Source of the DNA: Streptomyces sulphureus DSM 40104
GTDB taxonomy: Bacteria; Actinomycetota; Actinomycetes; Streptomycetales; Streptomycetaceae
Direction: 5' to 3'
DNA length: 64,000 bases
NCBI RefSeq assembly: GCF_000381025.1
Contig: NZ_KB905813.1
Location: 1 to 64,000 of the forward strand
The position numbers and the translations under genes are program-made. Below the pieces are notes generated by a model. That model was not told where the DNA came from. It worked only from the letters and a program-made list of their open reading frames with translations, and did no database searches. Shown one piece after another: positions 38,899 to 47,812 of this stretch (positions are counted from its first letter, which is position 1; every line of letters starts with the position of its first letter).

Positions 38899-38964
38899 GG
38901 GGTGTCGTCGAATCCCCGCCAGCCGCCCTCCGGGCGACGACGCGGATTCGACTACACCCCCTAG
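38895..38964. repeat. 70-bp near-perfect inverted repeat
   Basis: The 21-nt arms at 38895-38915 and 38944-38964 are complementary with one mismatch (CTAGGGGGTGT...ACACCCCCTAG at the tips), and the interior pairs further (GCCGCCC with GGGCGAC). The left arm contains the plsC stop codon. The compact form with CTAG tips resembles a MITE or an intergenic palindromic repeat; it can also work as a terminator. Confidence 0.85.
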
Positions 38965-39065
38965 CCCGTAGCGCGCGGGGATTTGCCAGACTTGTACGAC
39001 GCCCCCGCATCGACCCAGCAACGCCCACCCGGGGCGAGCACACCCACAGGACGAGGACCGCACCC

Positions 39066-40535
39066 ATGAACGACCAGACCGTCTCAGGCGACGGCGCCCC
39101 CGAGCACGGTGAGCTCGACGACGCCGAGTTCGCCGAGTTCATGGAGCTCGCCCGGGAGGAGGGCTTCGACCCGGAGGAGATCGAGGGCGCCCTCGACGAG
39201 GCGGGCCACGGCCCGCTGCCCGTGCTCGCCGTCATCGGCCGCCCCAATGTGGGCAAGTCCACGCTCGTCAACCGGATCATCGGACGCCGCGAGGCGGTCG
39301 TCGAGGACCGGCCGGGCGTCACCAGGGACCGGGTGACCTACGAGGCGGAGTGGTCGGGCCGGCGCTTCAAGGTCGTCGACACCGGCGGCTGGGAGCAGGA
39401 CGTCCTCGGTATCGACGCCTCCGTCGCGGCGCAGGCGGAGTACGCGGTGGAAGCGGCCGACGGCGTCGTCTTCGTCGTCGACGCCACCGTCGGCGCCACC
39501 GACACCGACGAGGCCGTGGTACGGCTGCTCCGCAGGGCGGGCAAGCCCGTGGTGCTCTGCGCCAACAAGGTCGACGGCCCCTCGGGCGAGGCGGACGCGG
39601 CGTACCTGTGGTCGCTCGGCCTCGGCGAACCGCACCCGGTCTCGGCCCTCCACGGGCGCGGCACCGGCGACATGCTCGACGAGGTGCTGCGCGCGCTCCC
39701 GGAGGCGCCGGCGCAGACCTTCGGCACGGCGCCCGGCGGCCCGCGCCGGATCGCGCTCATCGGACGCCCCAACGTCGGCAAGTCCTCGCTCCTCAACAAG
39801 GTCGCCCACGAGGAGCGCGTCGTCGTCGACGAGACCGCGGGCACCACCCGCGACCCGGTCGACGAGCTCGTCGAACTCGGCGGCCGCACCTGGAAGTTCG
39901 TCGACACGGCCGGCATCCGCCGCCGCGTCCACCTCCAGGCGGGAGCCGACTACTACGCGTCGCTCCGTACGGCCGCCGCGCTGGAGAAGGCGGAGGTCGC
40001 CGTCGTCCTCATCGACGTCAGCGAGGAGATCAGCTCCCAGGACCTGCGGATCGTGAGCATGGCCGTCGAGTCGGGCCGCGCCCTGGTGCTGGCGTTCAAC
40101 AAGTGGGACACGCTCGACGACGAGCGGCGCTTCTACCTGGAGCGGGAGATCGAGAAGGACCTCGGGCAGGTGCGCTGGGCCCCTCGTGTCAACGTCTCGG
40201 CCCGTACGGGCCGGCACACGGAGAAGCTCGTCCCGGCGATCGACACCGCGCTCGCCGGCTGGGAGTCCCGCGTGCCGACCGGCAAGCTCAACTCCTTCCT
40301 CGGCGAACTCGTCGCCTCCCATCCGCACCCGGTGCGCGGCGGCAAGCAGCCCCGCATCCTCTTCGGCACCCAGGCGGGGACGAAGCCGCCCCGGTTCGTC
40401 CTCTTCGCCTCCGGCTTCCTGGAGGCCGGGTACCGGCGCTTCGTCGAGCGGAGGCTCCGCGAGGAGTTCGGGTTCGAGGGCTCGCCGATCCAGCTCTCCG
40501 TGCGGGTGCGCGAGAAGCGGGGCCGGAAGAAGTAG
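39066..40535 (+). CDS. der: Ribosome-biogenesis GTPase Der (EngA)
   Basis: Essential GTPase of 489 residues with two G domains that supports 50S assembly. G1 of the first domain is GRPNVGKST (58-66), with DTGG and NKVD; the second repeats as [17 protein letters not shown] and NKWD. The C-terminal KH-like domain contains [20 protein letters not shown]. The first 50 residues are an acidic extension ([20 protein letters not shown]) common in actinobacteria. ATG 39066 has AGGA several bases upstream. Confidence 0.96.
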   Translation: MNDQTVSGDGAPEHGELDDAEFAEFMELAREEGFDPEEIEGALDEAGHGPLPVLAVIGRPNVGKSTLVNRIIGRREAVVEDRPGVTRDRVTYEAEWSGRRFKVVDTGGWEQDVLGIDASVAAQAEYAVEAADGVVFVVDATVGATDTDEAVVRLLRRAGKPVVLCANKVDGPSGEADAAYLWSLGLGEPHPVSALHGRGTGDMLDEVLRALPEAPAQTFGTAPGGPRRIALIGRPNVGKSSLLNKVAHEERVVVDETAGTTRDPVDELVELGGRTWKFVDTAGIRRRVHLQAGADYYASLRTAAALEKAEVAVVLIDVSEEISSQDLRIVSMAVESGRALVLAFNKWDTLDDERRFYLEREIEKDLGQVRWAPRVNVSARTGRHTEKLVPAIDTALAGWESRVPTGKLNSFLGELVASHPHPVRGGKQPRILFGTQAGTKPPRFVLFASGFLEAGYRRFVERRLREEFGFEGSPIQLSVRVREKRGRKK

Positions 40536-40582
40536 TCGCGGGGCGGCCCCCGTTGCCCGGGTGCGTGCGGAATTCCCCTTGT

Positions 40583-40611
40583 CGGACCGGGACTTTAGTA
40601 GTCCCGGTCCG
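40583..40611. terminator. Bidirectional terminator containing a stop codon
   Basis: CGGACCGGGACT pairs perfectly over 12 bp with AGTCCCGGTCCG around a TTAGT loop. The loop holds the TAA stop (complement of 40595-40597) of the minus-strand gene, so the hairpin ends both der and that gene. Confidence 0.8.
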
Positions 40612-40900
40612 AAGCAGCGGGCGGCAGCGACGGCAGCGGGCCGCCGCACTGGTACCACTCGCCGCCCCAGGTGCCCGTCCCCGTACCCCTGACCGTTCCG
40701 AACCCCTTGAAGCGGAGGTTCTCCTCGCCTGTGCGGTCGCCGGGGAGGGCGCGGAAGAGCATGCGCCACTCCGCGTAGAGCGCGTCGTAGATCGGTGTCT
40801 GCGAGGGGCGACGGAGCGCGCCGTAGGCGGCGCGCATCCCGGGGATGGGGCTCCTGCCGTCGTGGGAGCGGTGGCTGCGGGACGGTTCATAAGGCTGCAC
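40595..40900 (-). CDS. Small conserved actinobacterial protein
   Basis: Protein of 101 residues with a conserved start QPYEPSRSHRSHDGRSPIPG and a core TPIYDALYAEWRMLFRALPG, then FKGFGTV and a Gly-rich tail ending in GGEWYQCGGPLPSLPP. No domain is recognised. Similar proteins sit next to der in streptomycetes as far as I recall. GTG 40900 has no clear Shine-Dalgarno. Confidence 0.7.
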   Translation of the reverse strand: MQPYEPSRSHRSHDGRSPIPGMRAAYGALRRPSQTPIYDALYAEWRMLFRALPGDRTGEENLRFKGFGTVRGTGTGTWGGEWYQCGGPLPSLPPAASDRDY

Positions 40901-41008
40901 GTCAACGCAAACGACCGGGGGTGTGCTGCGGATGCGGGGCCGAATGGTGGACGCCGCTTGCGCCTTCGGGCACCGGACCGGCCGGGGCCGCCGCGAGCGG
41001 CCGCCGGC

Positions 41009-41884
41009 TCACGTGCCGGCGAGCGGCATCAGCCCCGCGACGAGCAGCCCGCCGGCCGCCGCCTTCTCCAACGCCTCCCGCAGCAGGTCCTCGCGCGGCT
41101 GCTGGCCGATCGATCCCACGGGCGCCGCGTAGACGACGACGCTGCGGCCGCCTGCCGCCGCACTCCGCCACCCGTCGGTGACCGGAAGCGGCCGGTGCGC
41201 CTGCCACCACGCGACGGACTGGTCCCCGCCGTCGTGCGAGGGCTGGAGAATGGCGTGGAGTTCGCCCATCGCGAGCAGTACCGACCAACCCCTGATGGGA
41301 GAGGGGAGCGTGGCGACGTCGGTGACGGGGAGGAACCCCTGCTCGATGAGGAGCGGGAGGAAGTCGTCGCCCGGGCTGTCGGAGCCGGGCCGGGAGATGG
41401 GACCCGTGGGCTCCACGACGATGGCGGGGTGGAGCGCGTCGTCGAGCAGGACCTGCCCGCAGGTGACCCCCAGGACCGCCTGCCGTGCCTGCGGCGAGAT
41501 CCGCGGACCCTCCGGGGTGCCCTGCCACTCCTGCGCTTCCTGGCCCGACGGCTGCGGCTGCGGAGGCTGTTGGGGCTGCGCGGGGACCGCGGCACCCTGC
41601 TGCTCCTGGTCGCCCGTGATGGTGCGGACGGCGCCCTGGAGCTGCTCCTCGGAGACGGTGACGACCTGCGAGGGGATGCAACTGGCGTGGGCGAACGCGA
41701 GGACCGCGGTCTCCTCGCCCACGAACAGCACCGTGCTGGTGGGCTCCCGGTTCGGGTCGCCAGGACCCCGGCAGGAGGTGCAGTCGTAGCTGCCGGGGGC
41801 GTTCTCGCCGGCGAGCAGACGAGCGGCTTCGGCTTCGCCGATCTCGGCGCGTACGGCGTCGCTGACATCGAGCATGGGGGACAC
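41009..41884 (-). CDS. Conserved protein of unknown function with CxxC
   Basis: Protein of 291 residues. The N-terminal part reads DAVRAEIGEAEAARLLAGE and SYDCTSCRGPGD (a CxxC, perhaps metal-binding), then VLFVGEETAVLAFAHASC. A Gln/Pro-rich linker (~105-130) leads to a second conserved part with VTCGQVLLDDALHPAIVVEP and WSVLLAMGELHAILQ. It recurs in streptomycetes without an assigned role. GTG 41884 follows AGGAG by 6 nt. Its gene is divergent from the next plus-strand gene. Confidence 0.72.
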   Translation of the reverse strand: MSPMLDVSDAVRAEIGEAEAARLLAGENAPGSYDCTSCRGPGDPNREPTSTVLFVGEETAVLAFAHASCIPSQVVTVSEEQLQGAVRTITGDQEQQGAAVPAQPQQPPQPQPSGQEAQEWQGTPEGPRISPQARQAVLGVTCGQVLLDDALHPAIVVEPTGPISRPGSDSPGDDFLPLLIEQGFLPVTDVATLPSPIRGWSVLLAMGELHAILQPSHDGGDQSVAWWQAHRPLPVTDGWRSAAAGGRSVVVYAAPVGSIGQQPREDLLREALEKAAAGGLLVAGLMPLAGT

Positions 41885-42319
41885 GAGGGCTCCTGGCTTC
41901 CGGTTCCTTGTCGTCTGGACAACGGGCGACCGGTGGGACCGGTCACGCGTCCGTGGGAACGGATCATCCGAGAGCGGTGCTCCGCGGCCGGTGTGCACTC
42001 CGCCGCGGGCAGGCAAGGGGAGGGATGAGTACGTGCTGGACCAGGCAGAACGGGCGTCTGCGCAAGGCGGGTTGCCACAGGAGGATCTGATCCGTAACGG
42101 TCGGCAATCGTTACAAGTTCCCTGGCTGAGGCACAATGTCCGAACAATTCCAGTACAAGTGGATAGACGACGGCCAACGAGCCCAACCCTCGGGCCCGTT
42201 CGTCCGTCTAGCAGGGCGTCAGGCGGTTGGGCGACCCCCACCGCACGGATCGTGGGACCTGGAGCCATGCGCGAATCGCTCGACGGCCGCAGAGGCGCCG
42301 TACGCCCCGGGGAGCTCCG
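41885..42319. promoter_or_regulatory. Divergent intergenic region with dyad
   Basis: No convincing gene. The dyad GTAACG (42094-42099) and CGTTAC (42109-42114), spaced by 9 bp, lies in a low-GC patch (42090-42160). GCCCAACC (42181-42188) and GGTTGGGC (42225-42232) form a second, longer-range stem before the plus-strand gene. Both may be regulatory. Confidence 0.4.
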
Positions 42320-43219
42320 GTGACGCGCGCGAAGGGAGCACCTTCGCACGCGCCGAAGGTGCCGGGTGCGCCGGGGCCCCGCGCGTCGGCCGTCCGGCGG
42401 GTGGAGTGCACGGCGGACAGCGCGGGCGGGCTCACGCTCGACGTCCACCTTCCCCGCGAACTCCCCGCCACCGCTGCGCCCGCGCTCCTGCTGCGCCTGC
42501 GCACGGCGGAGGCCGACGGCACCGAGACGGTACGGCTGCCGCTGAGCCCCGTCGAGTCCGAGGACGCGGGCGAGACGCTGCGTGCTGCGCTGCCGAGCAC
42601 CATGCCGCTGTCCGAGGGGGACTGGGACGTCCACCTCAGCCTCACCGAGGGCGAGGCCCGCCGCCCCCTCTGCGGCGAGCTCGACCTGCGCTCGCTCGTC
42701 GGCCGGGTCCCGCGGGCCGACCGCACCTGGCTCGGGGTGCGCATCCCGTACGCCGGCTCGGGCGGGCTCCTGCGCATCCGCGCGTGGCTGCGCTGGCCGC
42801 ACGCCGAGGTCGAGGACGTCCGCCTGGAGTCGGGGGAACTGGTGCTCGCCGGGCGCCTCCACGGGGCCGGGCTGGGCCCTGGTGCGCGGTTGGAGGCGCG
42901 TGGAGCGGACCGGGAAGAGGATGTACGAGCGGGCCGGGGGAAGGCGGTGCGGGCGCCGGTGGCGCCGGTGGACTCCGCGGACGGTGAGTCCTACGGCTTT
43001 GCCGGTGCGCTCTCCTGCGAGGAGTTGGCCGCCTCCGGCGGTGACCGGCAGCTCTGGCTCCGTCCTGACGAGTCGGCCGAGCCGGTCCGCCTCGCCCGCA
43101 TCCTCGACGACGTCGCCGACAAGAGCCGGGGCGCAGGGCAGCTCGCTGTCCCCGAAGTGGGGCCTGTGGTTCCGTACTTCACGGTTTCGGGGGACCTCCG
43201 AGTGCGTCCTGAGCCCTGA
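42320..43219 (+). CDS. Conserved protein of unknown function
   Basis: Protein of 299 residues, rich in beta-strand-like segments (GLTLDVHLPRELPATAAPAL, LGVRIPYAGSGGLLRIRAWL, RLESGELVLAGRLHG) and ending VPYFTVSGDLRVRPEP. Similar modules follow glycosyltransferase or CDP-glycerol transferase genes in actinobacteria, which hints at a cell-surface polysaccharide link, but no catalytic motif is seen. GTG 42320 has GGAG 5 nt upstream. Monocistronic by position. Confidence 0.65.
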   Translation: MTRAKGAPSHAPKVPGAPGPRASAVRRVECTADSAGGLTLDVHLPRELPATAAPALLLRLRTAEADGTETVRLPLSPVESEDAGETLRAALPSTMPLSEGDWDVHLSLTEGEARRPLCGELDLRSLVGRVPRADRTWLGVRIPYAGSGGLLRIRAWLRWPHAEVEDVRLESGELVLAGRLHGAGLGPGARLEARGADREEDVRAGRGKAVRAPVAPVDSADGESYGFAGALSCEELAASGGDRQLWLRPDESAEPVRLARILDDVADKSRGAGQLAVPEVGPVVPYFTVSGDLRVRPEP

Positions 43220-43648
43220 GTGATGCGCGCCCGAAGGACCCAACAGGCCCCGCATCGACGGGGGTTAGGTCCCGCGCCGCCGGTTCGAGTGAGAGGTGAG
43301 ACGAATCCCGTGTGCGGCGCGCAGCGGTCCGATTTCTCTTTCTCCGTAATTCCGACCGGCGCAGGACGAGGTGGCGCACGCCGCCTCGAGGACCGTGATC
43401 CATGTCGCTTTCCCGCTCCCTCGGACGAGCCGGAAATCACATCTTCCTGCGAATTCGGTGCGGCCGTGGCGCACGTTATCGAAGAGGCGGGCAACGGGTG
43501 CACGCCGCCGGTTTCGGGCCGGCCGACGGTAAAGCGCGACTCCCGGAAAGCGCGTTCGGGCACGGGTTCCCGCTGTGACGGAAGCGTGACGCCGGGGCGC
43601 CGGACGGCGCCCTTCCTCGCCGTGCCGACCAGCGCCTACGGTGGCGTC
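43220..43648 (+). other. Intergenic region before the I78 gene
   Basis: No gene is seen in these 429 bp. The hairpin GGGCGCC (43595-43601) and GGCGCCC (43606-43612) and the -10-like TACGGT (43637-43642, 6 bp before the start) are the only signals noted. The middle (43320-43460) is lower in GC. Confidence 0.4.
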
Positions 43649-43864
43649 ATGGCACCGGAACACACGGCGGGCGAGCCCGCCGCAGACGAGCCCGACAGCT
43701 ACGTCGGCCTCTCGGCCGAGGCCGCCGAGCGCCGCGCGGCCGAGCGCGGCTGGACGACCGTACGCACGCTCGCGCCCGACGCGATCATCACCATGGAGTA
43801 CCTGGCGGGACGGCTCAACCTCACCGTCAGGGAGGGCACGGTCGTGCGCTGCTGGAAGGGCTGA
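43649..43864 (+). CDS. I78-family peptidase inhibitor-like protein
   Basis: Protein of 71 residues with the I78 pattern: LSAEAAERRAAERGWTTVR, LAPDAIITMEYLAGRLNLTV and GTVVRCWKG. Founding members inhibit subtilisin-type proteases. No signal peptide is present, so this one is cytoplasmic and inhibition of an intracellular protease is only an inference. ATG 43649 lacks a Shine-Dalgarno and follows TACGGT, suggesting a leaderless message. Confidence 0.78.
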   Translation: MAPEHTAGEPAADEPDSYVGLSAEAAERRAAERGWTTVRTLAPDAIITMEYLAGRLNLTVREGTVVRCWKG

Positions 43865-43873
43865 GGCGACCAC

Positions 43874-43914
43874 GCAGGAGGGGGCCCCGCTCGCCGAGCG
43901 GGGCCCCCTCCTGC
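43874..43914. terminator. Very strong bidirectional hairpin
   Basis: A perfect 19-bp stem (43874-43892 with 43896-43914) closes on a 3-nt GCC loop directly after the I78 gene and 15 bp before the stop of the convergent PAP2 gene. Confidence 0.85.
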
Positions 43915-43929
43915 CGTTTCCCTCCGCGG

Positions 43930-44877
43930 TCAGCCGCCGCCGGCGTCGAGGCGGGCGGTGCGCAGCGCGCGCTCCTGGCGGCCCTGGTGCGGACCCTGGC
44001 GGTGCGGAGGCGCGGCCGGCACCGTCTCGCCCTCGGCCTCCGCCTCCTTCCGCTGCGCCAGGGCGCCGGCCGGGTCCTGGGTGGGGACGCTGCCGCCGAG
44101 CGGCCGGCCCGTGCCGGCCGGCGTCGGTGTCAGCCCTGACCCGGCGGTCCGGAAGCGTGCACGGAGCGACAGCAGGAAGGCTTCGGCCCGGGCGATCGCC
44201 GGCTCGCACCAGGGCAGCGCGAGCAGGATCAGGAGGCCGGCGGCCCAGCCGAGGAGGACGTCGCTGAGCCAGTGGGTGCCGAGGTAGACGGTCGTGGCCC
44301 CGACCCCTAGCGCCGCCACCGCCGCGGTCACCGACAGTACGCGCCGCGCCCGCGGCGTCGTGGCGAGGTAGGCGAGGATGCCCCAGGTGACAACAGCGTT
44401 GGCCGTGTGGCCCGAAGGAAATATATCGCCGCCGGCGAAGAGCTCGGTCGAGCCCACGGTCGTCGCGTAGTGCGGGCCGAGTCGGCCCAGGCCGATCTTG
44501 ACGGCCCCCACGGTGACGTTGAGCAGCAGGAGCGAGCTCGCGAGGACGAGGAGGGGACGCAGGGTCCGTTGCCGCCAGGAGCGCCACCCCAGCCAGGCCA
44601 TGACGAGGACGGCCGTCGGGCCGCGCTGGCCGAGGACGACGAAGTAGTCGAGCAGCGCGTGGAGTTCCGGCCACTGCCTGTACGGCCGGAAGAGCATCAC
44701 CTGCCAGTCGAGGCGGACGAGGTCCGTCCCCTTCAGTACGGCGTAGACGATGGCGCCGTACAGCAGCAGCATGCAGCCGAGCAGCACCTTGCGAGTGCGG
44801 CTCATGCGCGGCATCGCCAGGTTGCTCGGTCGCTCAGGCTCCTGCTCAAGCCTGGCGAGGATTCGGTCGGTACGCAC
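43930..44877 (-). CDS. PAP2-family membrane phosphatase
   Basis: Integral membrane phosphatase of 315 residues with about five to six transmembrane segments (VLLGCMLLLYGAIVYAV; PLLVLASSLLLLNVTVG; RVLSVTAAVAALGVGATTVY; VLLGWAAGLLILLALPW). PAP2 motifs are KIGLGRLGP, FPSGH and YLGTHWLSD, of which PSGH and the HxxxD are canonical and the first is the KxxxxRxGP variant. Substrates of the family include phosphatidic acid and undecaprenyl pyrophosphate. The last ~90 residues are a disordered tail. GTG 44877 follows a -10-like TACCGT by 7 bp (leaderless). Confidence 0.87.
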   Translation of the reverse strand: MRTDRILARLEQEPERPSNLAMPRMSRTRKVLLGCMLLLYGAIVYAVLKGTDLVRLDWQVMLFRPYRQWPELHALLDYFVVLGQRGPTAVLVMAWLGWRSWRQRTLRPLLVLASSLLLLNVTVGAVKIGLGRLGPHYATTVGSTELFAGGDIFPSGHTANAVVTWGILAYLATTPRARRVLSVTAAVAALGVGATTVYLGTHWLSDVLLGWAAGLLILLALPWCEPAIARAEAFLLSLRARFRTAGSGLTPTPAGTGRPLGGSVPTQDPAGALAQRKEAEAEGETVPAAPPHRQGPHQGRQERALRTARLDAGGG

Positions 44878-44884
44878 CCAATCG

Positions 44885-44890
44885 ACGGTA
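44885..44890 (-). promoter_or_regulatory. Leaderless -10 element of the PAP2 gene
   Basis: TACCGT on the minus strand ends 7 bp before GTG 44877; there is no Shine-Dalgarno. Confidence 0.45.
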
Positions 44891-45324
44891 CAACGCGTGA
44901 GAGAGGGGAACCGACGCACGACCCGATCTGTGATGACGATGTGATGTGGATGGGCCTCCTCACACTCCTTTCCGTTGCAAATTCCCGCAGGTTATCCGCG
45001 TTTTAGGGTCGGCATTTCGGATGCAGGCGGCCGAAGTCCGCGCGCCGCGGCGCCGAATTGTGTTCACCGCCGCTTAACGGTGAATTCCCCCTGCGGCGCG
45101 GTGAATGGGGCGACAAGGTGTGGAGGCCGCGTGCAGGTGCACGGCAGGACGCAGAGGGCGCGCGGGCGTCTCCGTGCGCTCGGTCTCGCAGGCGAGACGC
45201 CCTGCGTCGACCGTCGGAGGACTCGCGTACGCTGACGCCACTCGCCCCCTCCACCGGCCGGTCGGTACGACTCCGACCGGCTATCCCCCGGTGTGTACGG
45301 CGAGCGCATGAGGAGGTGCGGTAC
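44891..45324 (+). promoter_or_regulatory. Region upstream of the MFS gene with repeated operator-like sites
   Basis: TTCACCG (45063-45069) and CGGTGAA (45078-45084) form a dyad, and CGGTGAA recurs at 45099-45105, exactly 21 bp after the second half-site (two helical turns). A later hairpin, GGGCGTCTC (45164-45172) with GAGACGCCC (45194-45202), may be an attenuator. No gene is convincing here. Confidence 0.45.
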
Positions 45325-46977
45325 ATGGCAGGGACGACCACGACCGGCTCGGGGGAGACGGCGGACGTCCCCGTGCACGAGTCCGGCAGGCGCGTGGACG
45401 GAAACTCCGGTCAGCGCACGGCGACTTCCGCGTCGGGCGCGAACCGCTGGCTTGTCCTGGCGGTCCTCTGCACCAGCCTGCTGCTGGTCGCCCTCGATGC
45501 CACCGTGCTCCACGTCGCCGTCCCCGCCGTCTCCGAGGACCTGCGCCCCGGGCCGATCGCGCTGCTGTGGATCGTCGACGCGTACCCGCTCGTCTGCGCC
45601 TCGCTGCTGATCCTCTTCGGAACGCTCGGGGACCGCGTGGGGCGCCGGCGCGTCCTGCTCATCGGCTACGCGCTCTTCGCGCTCGCGTCGGCGATAGCCG
45701 CCTACGCGCCCGGTCCCGCGGTGCTCATCGCCGCTCGGGCGCTCCTCGGCGTCGGCGGGGCCATGATCATGCCGGCGACCCTCTCCATACTTCGCGTCGT
45801 CTTTCCCGACCGCAGGGAACGCGCCTTCGCCGTCGGGATGTGGAGCGCGGTGGCCGCGGTCGGCGCCGCCGTCGGGCCGCTCGTCGGGGGCGTGCTGCTT
45901 GAGCACTTCTGGTGGGGTTCCGTCTTCCTCGTCAACATCCCGCTGATGGCGCTGATACTGCCGCTCGCGCGGTGGCTGCTGCCGGAGTCGGTGAGCGAGG
46001 ACAAGGGGCCGTGGGACGTTCTCGGTGCCGTGCTCGCCGCGGTCGGGCTCTGCGGCGCCATCTTCGGCGTGAAGCGGGCCGGGAGCGGCGAGGTGCTCTC
46101 CGTCGAGGCGCTGCTCCCGCTCGTCGTCGGGGTGGTCCTTCTCGTGGCCTTCGTGCGCAGGCAGCGCCGTCGCAGGTACCCGCTCGTCGACTTCCGGACG
46201 GTCTCGCGTGCGGCTTTCGGCACCTCCGTCGGCTGCATCGTGCTGACGGTGCTGGCCCTCGTGGGGCTGGCGCTCGTCGCCGCGCAGTACCTCCAACTCG
46301 TTCTCGGGCTCTCCCCGTTGGAGACGGGTCTGCGCCTGCTGCCGCTCTCCGTGGCGGCGATCGTCGCCGGCGTCCTCGGCTCCCGGCTGCTGCACCTGCT
46401 CGGCCCCCGGCTCATGGTCTCGCTCGGCTTCCTGCTCACGGCGGCCGCGGTGCTCGCGCTCACGGGGGTGGGGCAGGACGAGCGCCCCGTGCTCCTCGGA
46501 TGCGGCTTCGTGCTGCTCGGCTTCGGCCTGGAGACGACGCTCTTCGGCTGCTACGAGTCGATGCTCAGCGAGACGCCGCCGGAGCAGTCGGGCGGTGCGG
46601 CCGCGATCGGCGAGACCGCCTACCAACTCGGCGCCGGCGTCGGCATCGCACTCCTCGGCAGCGTGATGAACGCCGCCTACGGGCCGGGGGTACGGGACGT
46701 CCCCGGTGTGCCCGCGCAGGCGAGCGACGCCGCCGGGCACTCGCTGGGCGAGGCGCTCAAGGTCGCGGCCCAGCTCGGCGGCAGCGCGGGCGAGTCACTG
46801 CGGGCCGCAGCCCAGGAGTCGTTCGTCAGCGGGCTGCACCTGGCGCTCTACGTCAGCGCGGGGCTGCTGCTCCTCGGCGCCGTCGCGGCGCTCCGACTCC
46901 CGCGCTCGGCCGAGGGGCAGCCGCTCGGGTCCGGTGACGGGAGCGACGGCTCGTCGGGCCGGCAGGGCCGGCCGTAG
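45325..46977 (+). CDS. MFS drug exporter, DHA2 (14-TM) family
   Basis: Proton-coupled exporter of 550 residues with about 14 hydrophobic segments. The DHA2 motif LDATVLHVAVPAVSEDL (~53-69), motif A GTLGDRVGRRRVLL and motif C-like GAAVGPLVGGVLL are visible, as in QacA/SmvA. A 45-residue hydrophilic N-terminus precedes TM1, and the C-terminal tail is Gly/Ser-rich. ATG 45325 follows GAGGAGG by 8 nt. Substrates are unknown. The repeated CGGTGAA sites upstream may bind its regulator, which is not adjacent. Confidence 0.9.
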   Translation: MAGTTTTGSGETADVPVHESGRRVDGNSGQRTATSASGANRWLVLAVLCTSLLLVALDATVLHVAVPAVSEDLRPGPIALLWIVDAYPLVCASLLILFGTLGDRVGRRRVLLIGYALFALASAIAAYAPGPAVLIAARALLGVGGAMIMPATLSILRVVFPDRRERAFAVGMWSAVAAVGAAVGPLVGGVLLEHFWWGSVFLVNIPLMALILPLARWLLPESVSEDKGPWDVLGAVLAAVGLCGAIFGVKRAGSGEVLSVEALLPLVVGVVLLVAFVRRQRRRRYPLVDFRTVSRAAFGTSVGCIVLTVLALVGLALVAAQYLQLVLGLSPLETGLRLLPLSVAAIVAGVLGSRLLHLLGPRLMVSLGFLLTAAAVLALTGVGQDERPVLLGCGFVLLGFGLETTLFGCYESMLSETPPEQSGGAAAIGETAYQLGAGVGIALLGSVMNAAYGPGVRDVPGVPAQASDAAGHSLGEALKVAAQLGGSAGESLRAAAQESFVSGLHLALYVSAGLLLLGAVAALRLPRSAEGQPLGSGDGSDGSSGRQGRP

Positions 46978-47368
46978 CGTCTGCGCGACGGCGGCCGGTC
47001 GCGCACTTTCCCGTCCGCTCGACGTGGCCTCGGAGTACGGAGACTCTGCCAGCAGTTCGGGCGGCCGGTCGCCGTTTTCGGCCGACTCAGGTGAAGCTGC
47101 CCGAAACGGCCGTCGCGCTCCTCGGGAGCCGCACGGACGCAGGCTTGCGGCGAGGTCGACGCCGTACGGGAGACGAGCGGGGCGGCGCGCACGCGCCTGA
47201 ACGCCAACGGGGTTTCGCCCCGGGCGATGCGCCACGCGACCGACCTCGAGTCGGTGGTGACGGACAAGGGGCGCTCACCGGTGTCGACGCCTCCGCCGAG
47301 CCGGGCGACCCGTGCCGGACCGGTCCGTACGCCGGCAGGCCCGTTGCAGGCCACCGGCGTACGGGCCG
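46978..47368. other. Intergenic region with sepF-side terminator
   Basis: No gene is supported in these 391 bp between convergent genes. CCGTACGCCGG (47325-47335) pairs perfectly with CCGGCGTACGG (47354-47364) just outside the SepF-like stop and is its probable terminator. Codon bias typical of genes is absent in 47000-47300. Confidence 0.5.
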
Positions 47369-47812
47369 TCAGCTCTGGTTGAAGAAGCCGCCTTCGGCAC
47401 CGCGGTCGGTGCGGTTGACGATCTTGTAGTCGGGCGGGGTGAGCAGGAAGACCCGGGTGGCGACCCGTTCGATCGAACCGCGCAGGCCGAAGATGAGTCC
47501 GGCGCAGAAGTCGACGACGCGCTTGGCGTCGGCCGGCTCCATGGTCGTGAGGTTGACGATGACGGGGATGCCGTCGCGGAACAGTTCCCCGATGCCGCGG
47601 GCGTCGCTGAAACCCTCGGGCGTGACGGTGGCGATTCTGGTGCCCTGATCCTGCGCCGTCTCCGCCGTCACCCTGACCCGGGGGTCGGTGACCCACGACT
47701 CTCTGGCGGCGTCTCCCGGCTCCGGCCCCTCGGCGTAGTCGTCGTCGTAGTAGCGCATCTCGCTGTCGTCGACGAGCCCGAGCCAGGCACTGGCCTTGCG
47801 CACCGATCCCAT
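47369..47812 (-). CDS. SepF-like cell-division protein
   Basis: Protein of 147 residues with the SepF layout: an N-terminal amphipathic, potentially membrane-binding segment ([15 protein letters not shown]), an acidic linker ([13 protein letters not shown]) and the SepF core ([60 protein letters not shown]). The sepF beside ftsZ is elsewhere in Streptomyces; this position corresponds, from memory, to the SepF-like paralogue SflA, which tunes FtsZ polymer formation in sporulating hyphae. ATG 47812 follows GGAGG by about 6 nt. Confidence 0.88.
   Translation of the reverse strand: MGSVRKASAWLGLVDDSEMRYYDDDYAEGPEPGDAARESWVTDPRVRVTAETAQDQGTRIATVTPEGFSDARGIGELFRDGIPVIVNLTTMEPADAKRVVDFCAGLIFGLRGSIERVATRVFLLTPPDYKIVNRTDRGAEGGFFNQS

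Noticed and set aside
38895..38964. Insertion sequence end
   Set aside because: No transposase frame or second end is found within reach; only a MITE-like or terminator reading is left.
41908..42090. Short frame in the divergent region before 42320
   Set aside because: No ribosome site, no motif, and low-GC patches with operator-like dyads suggest regulatory DNA.
43260..43320. Possible tRNA because of GGTTCGAGT
   Set aside because: No acceptor stem or anticodon arm can be folded around it.
47091..47429. Plus-strand frame opposite the SepF-like 3' end
   Set aside because: It overlaps the SepF-like terminator and shows no conserved motif.
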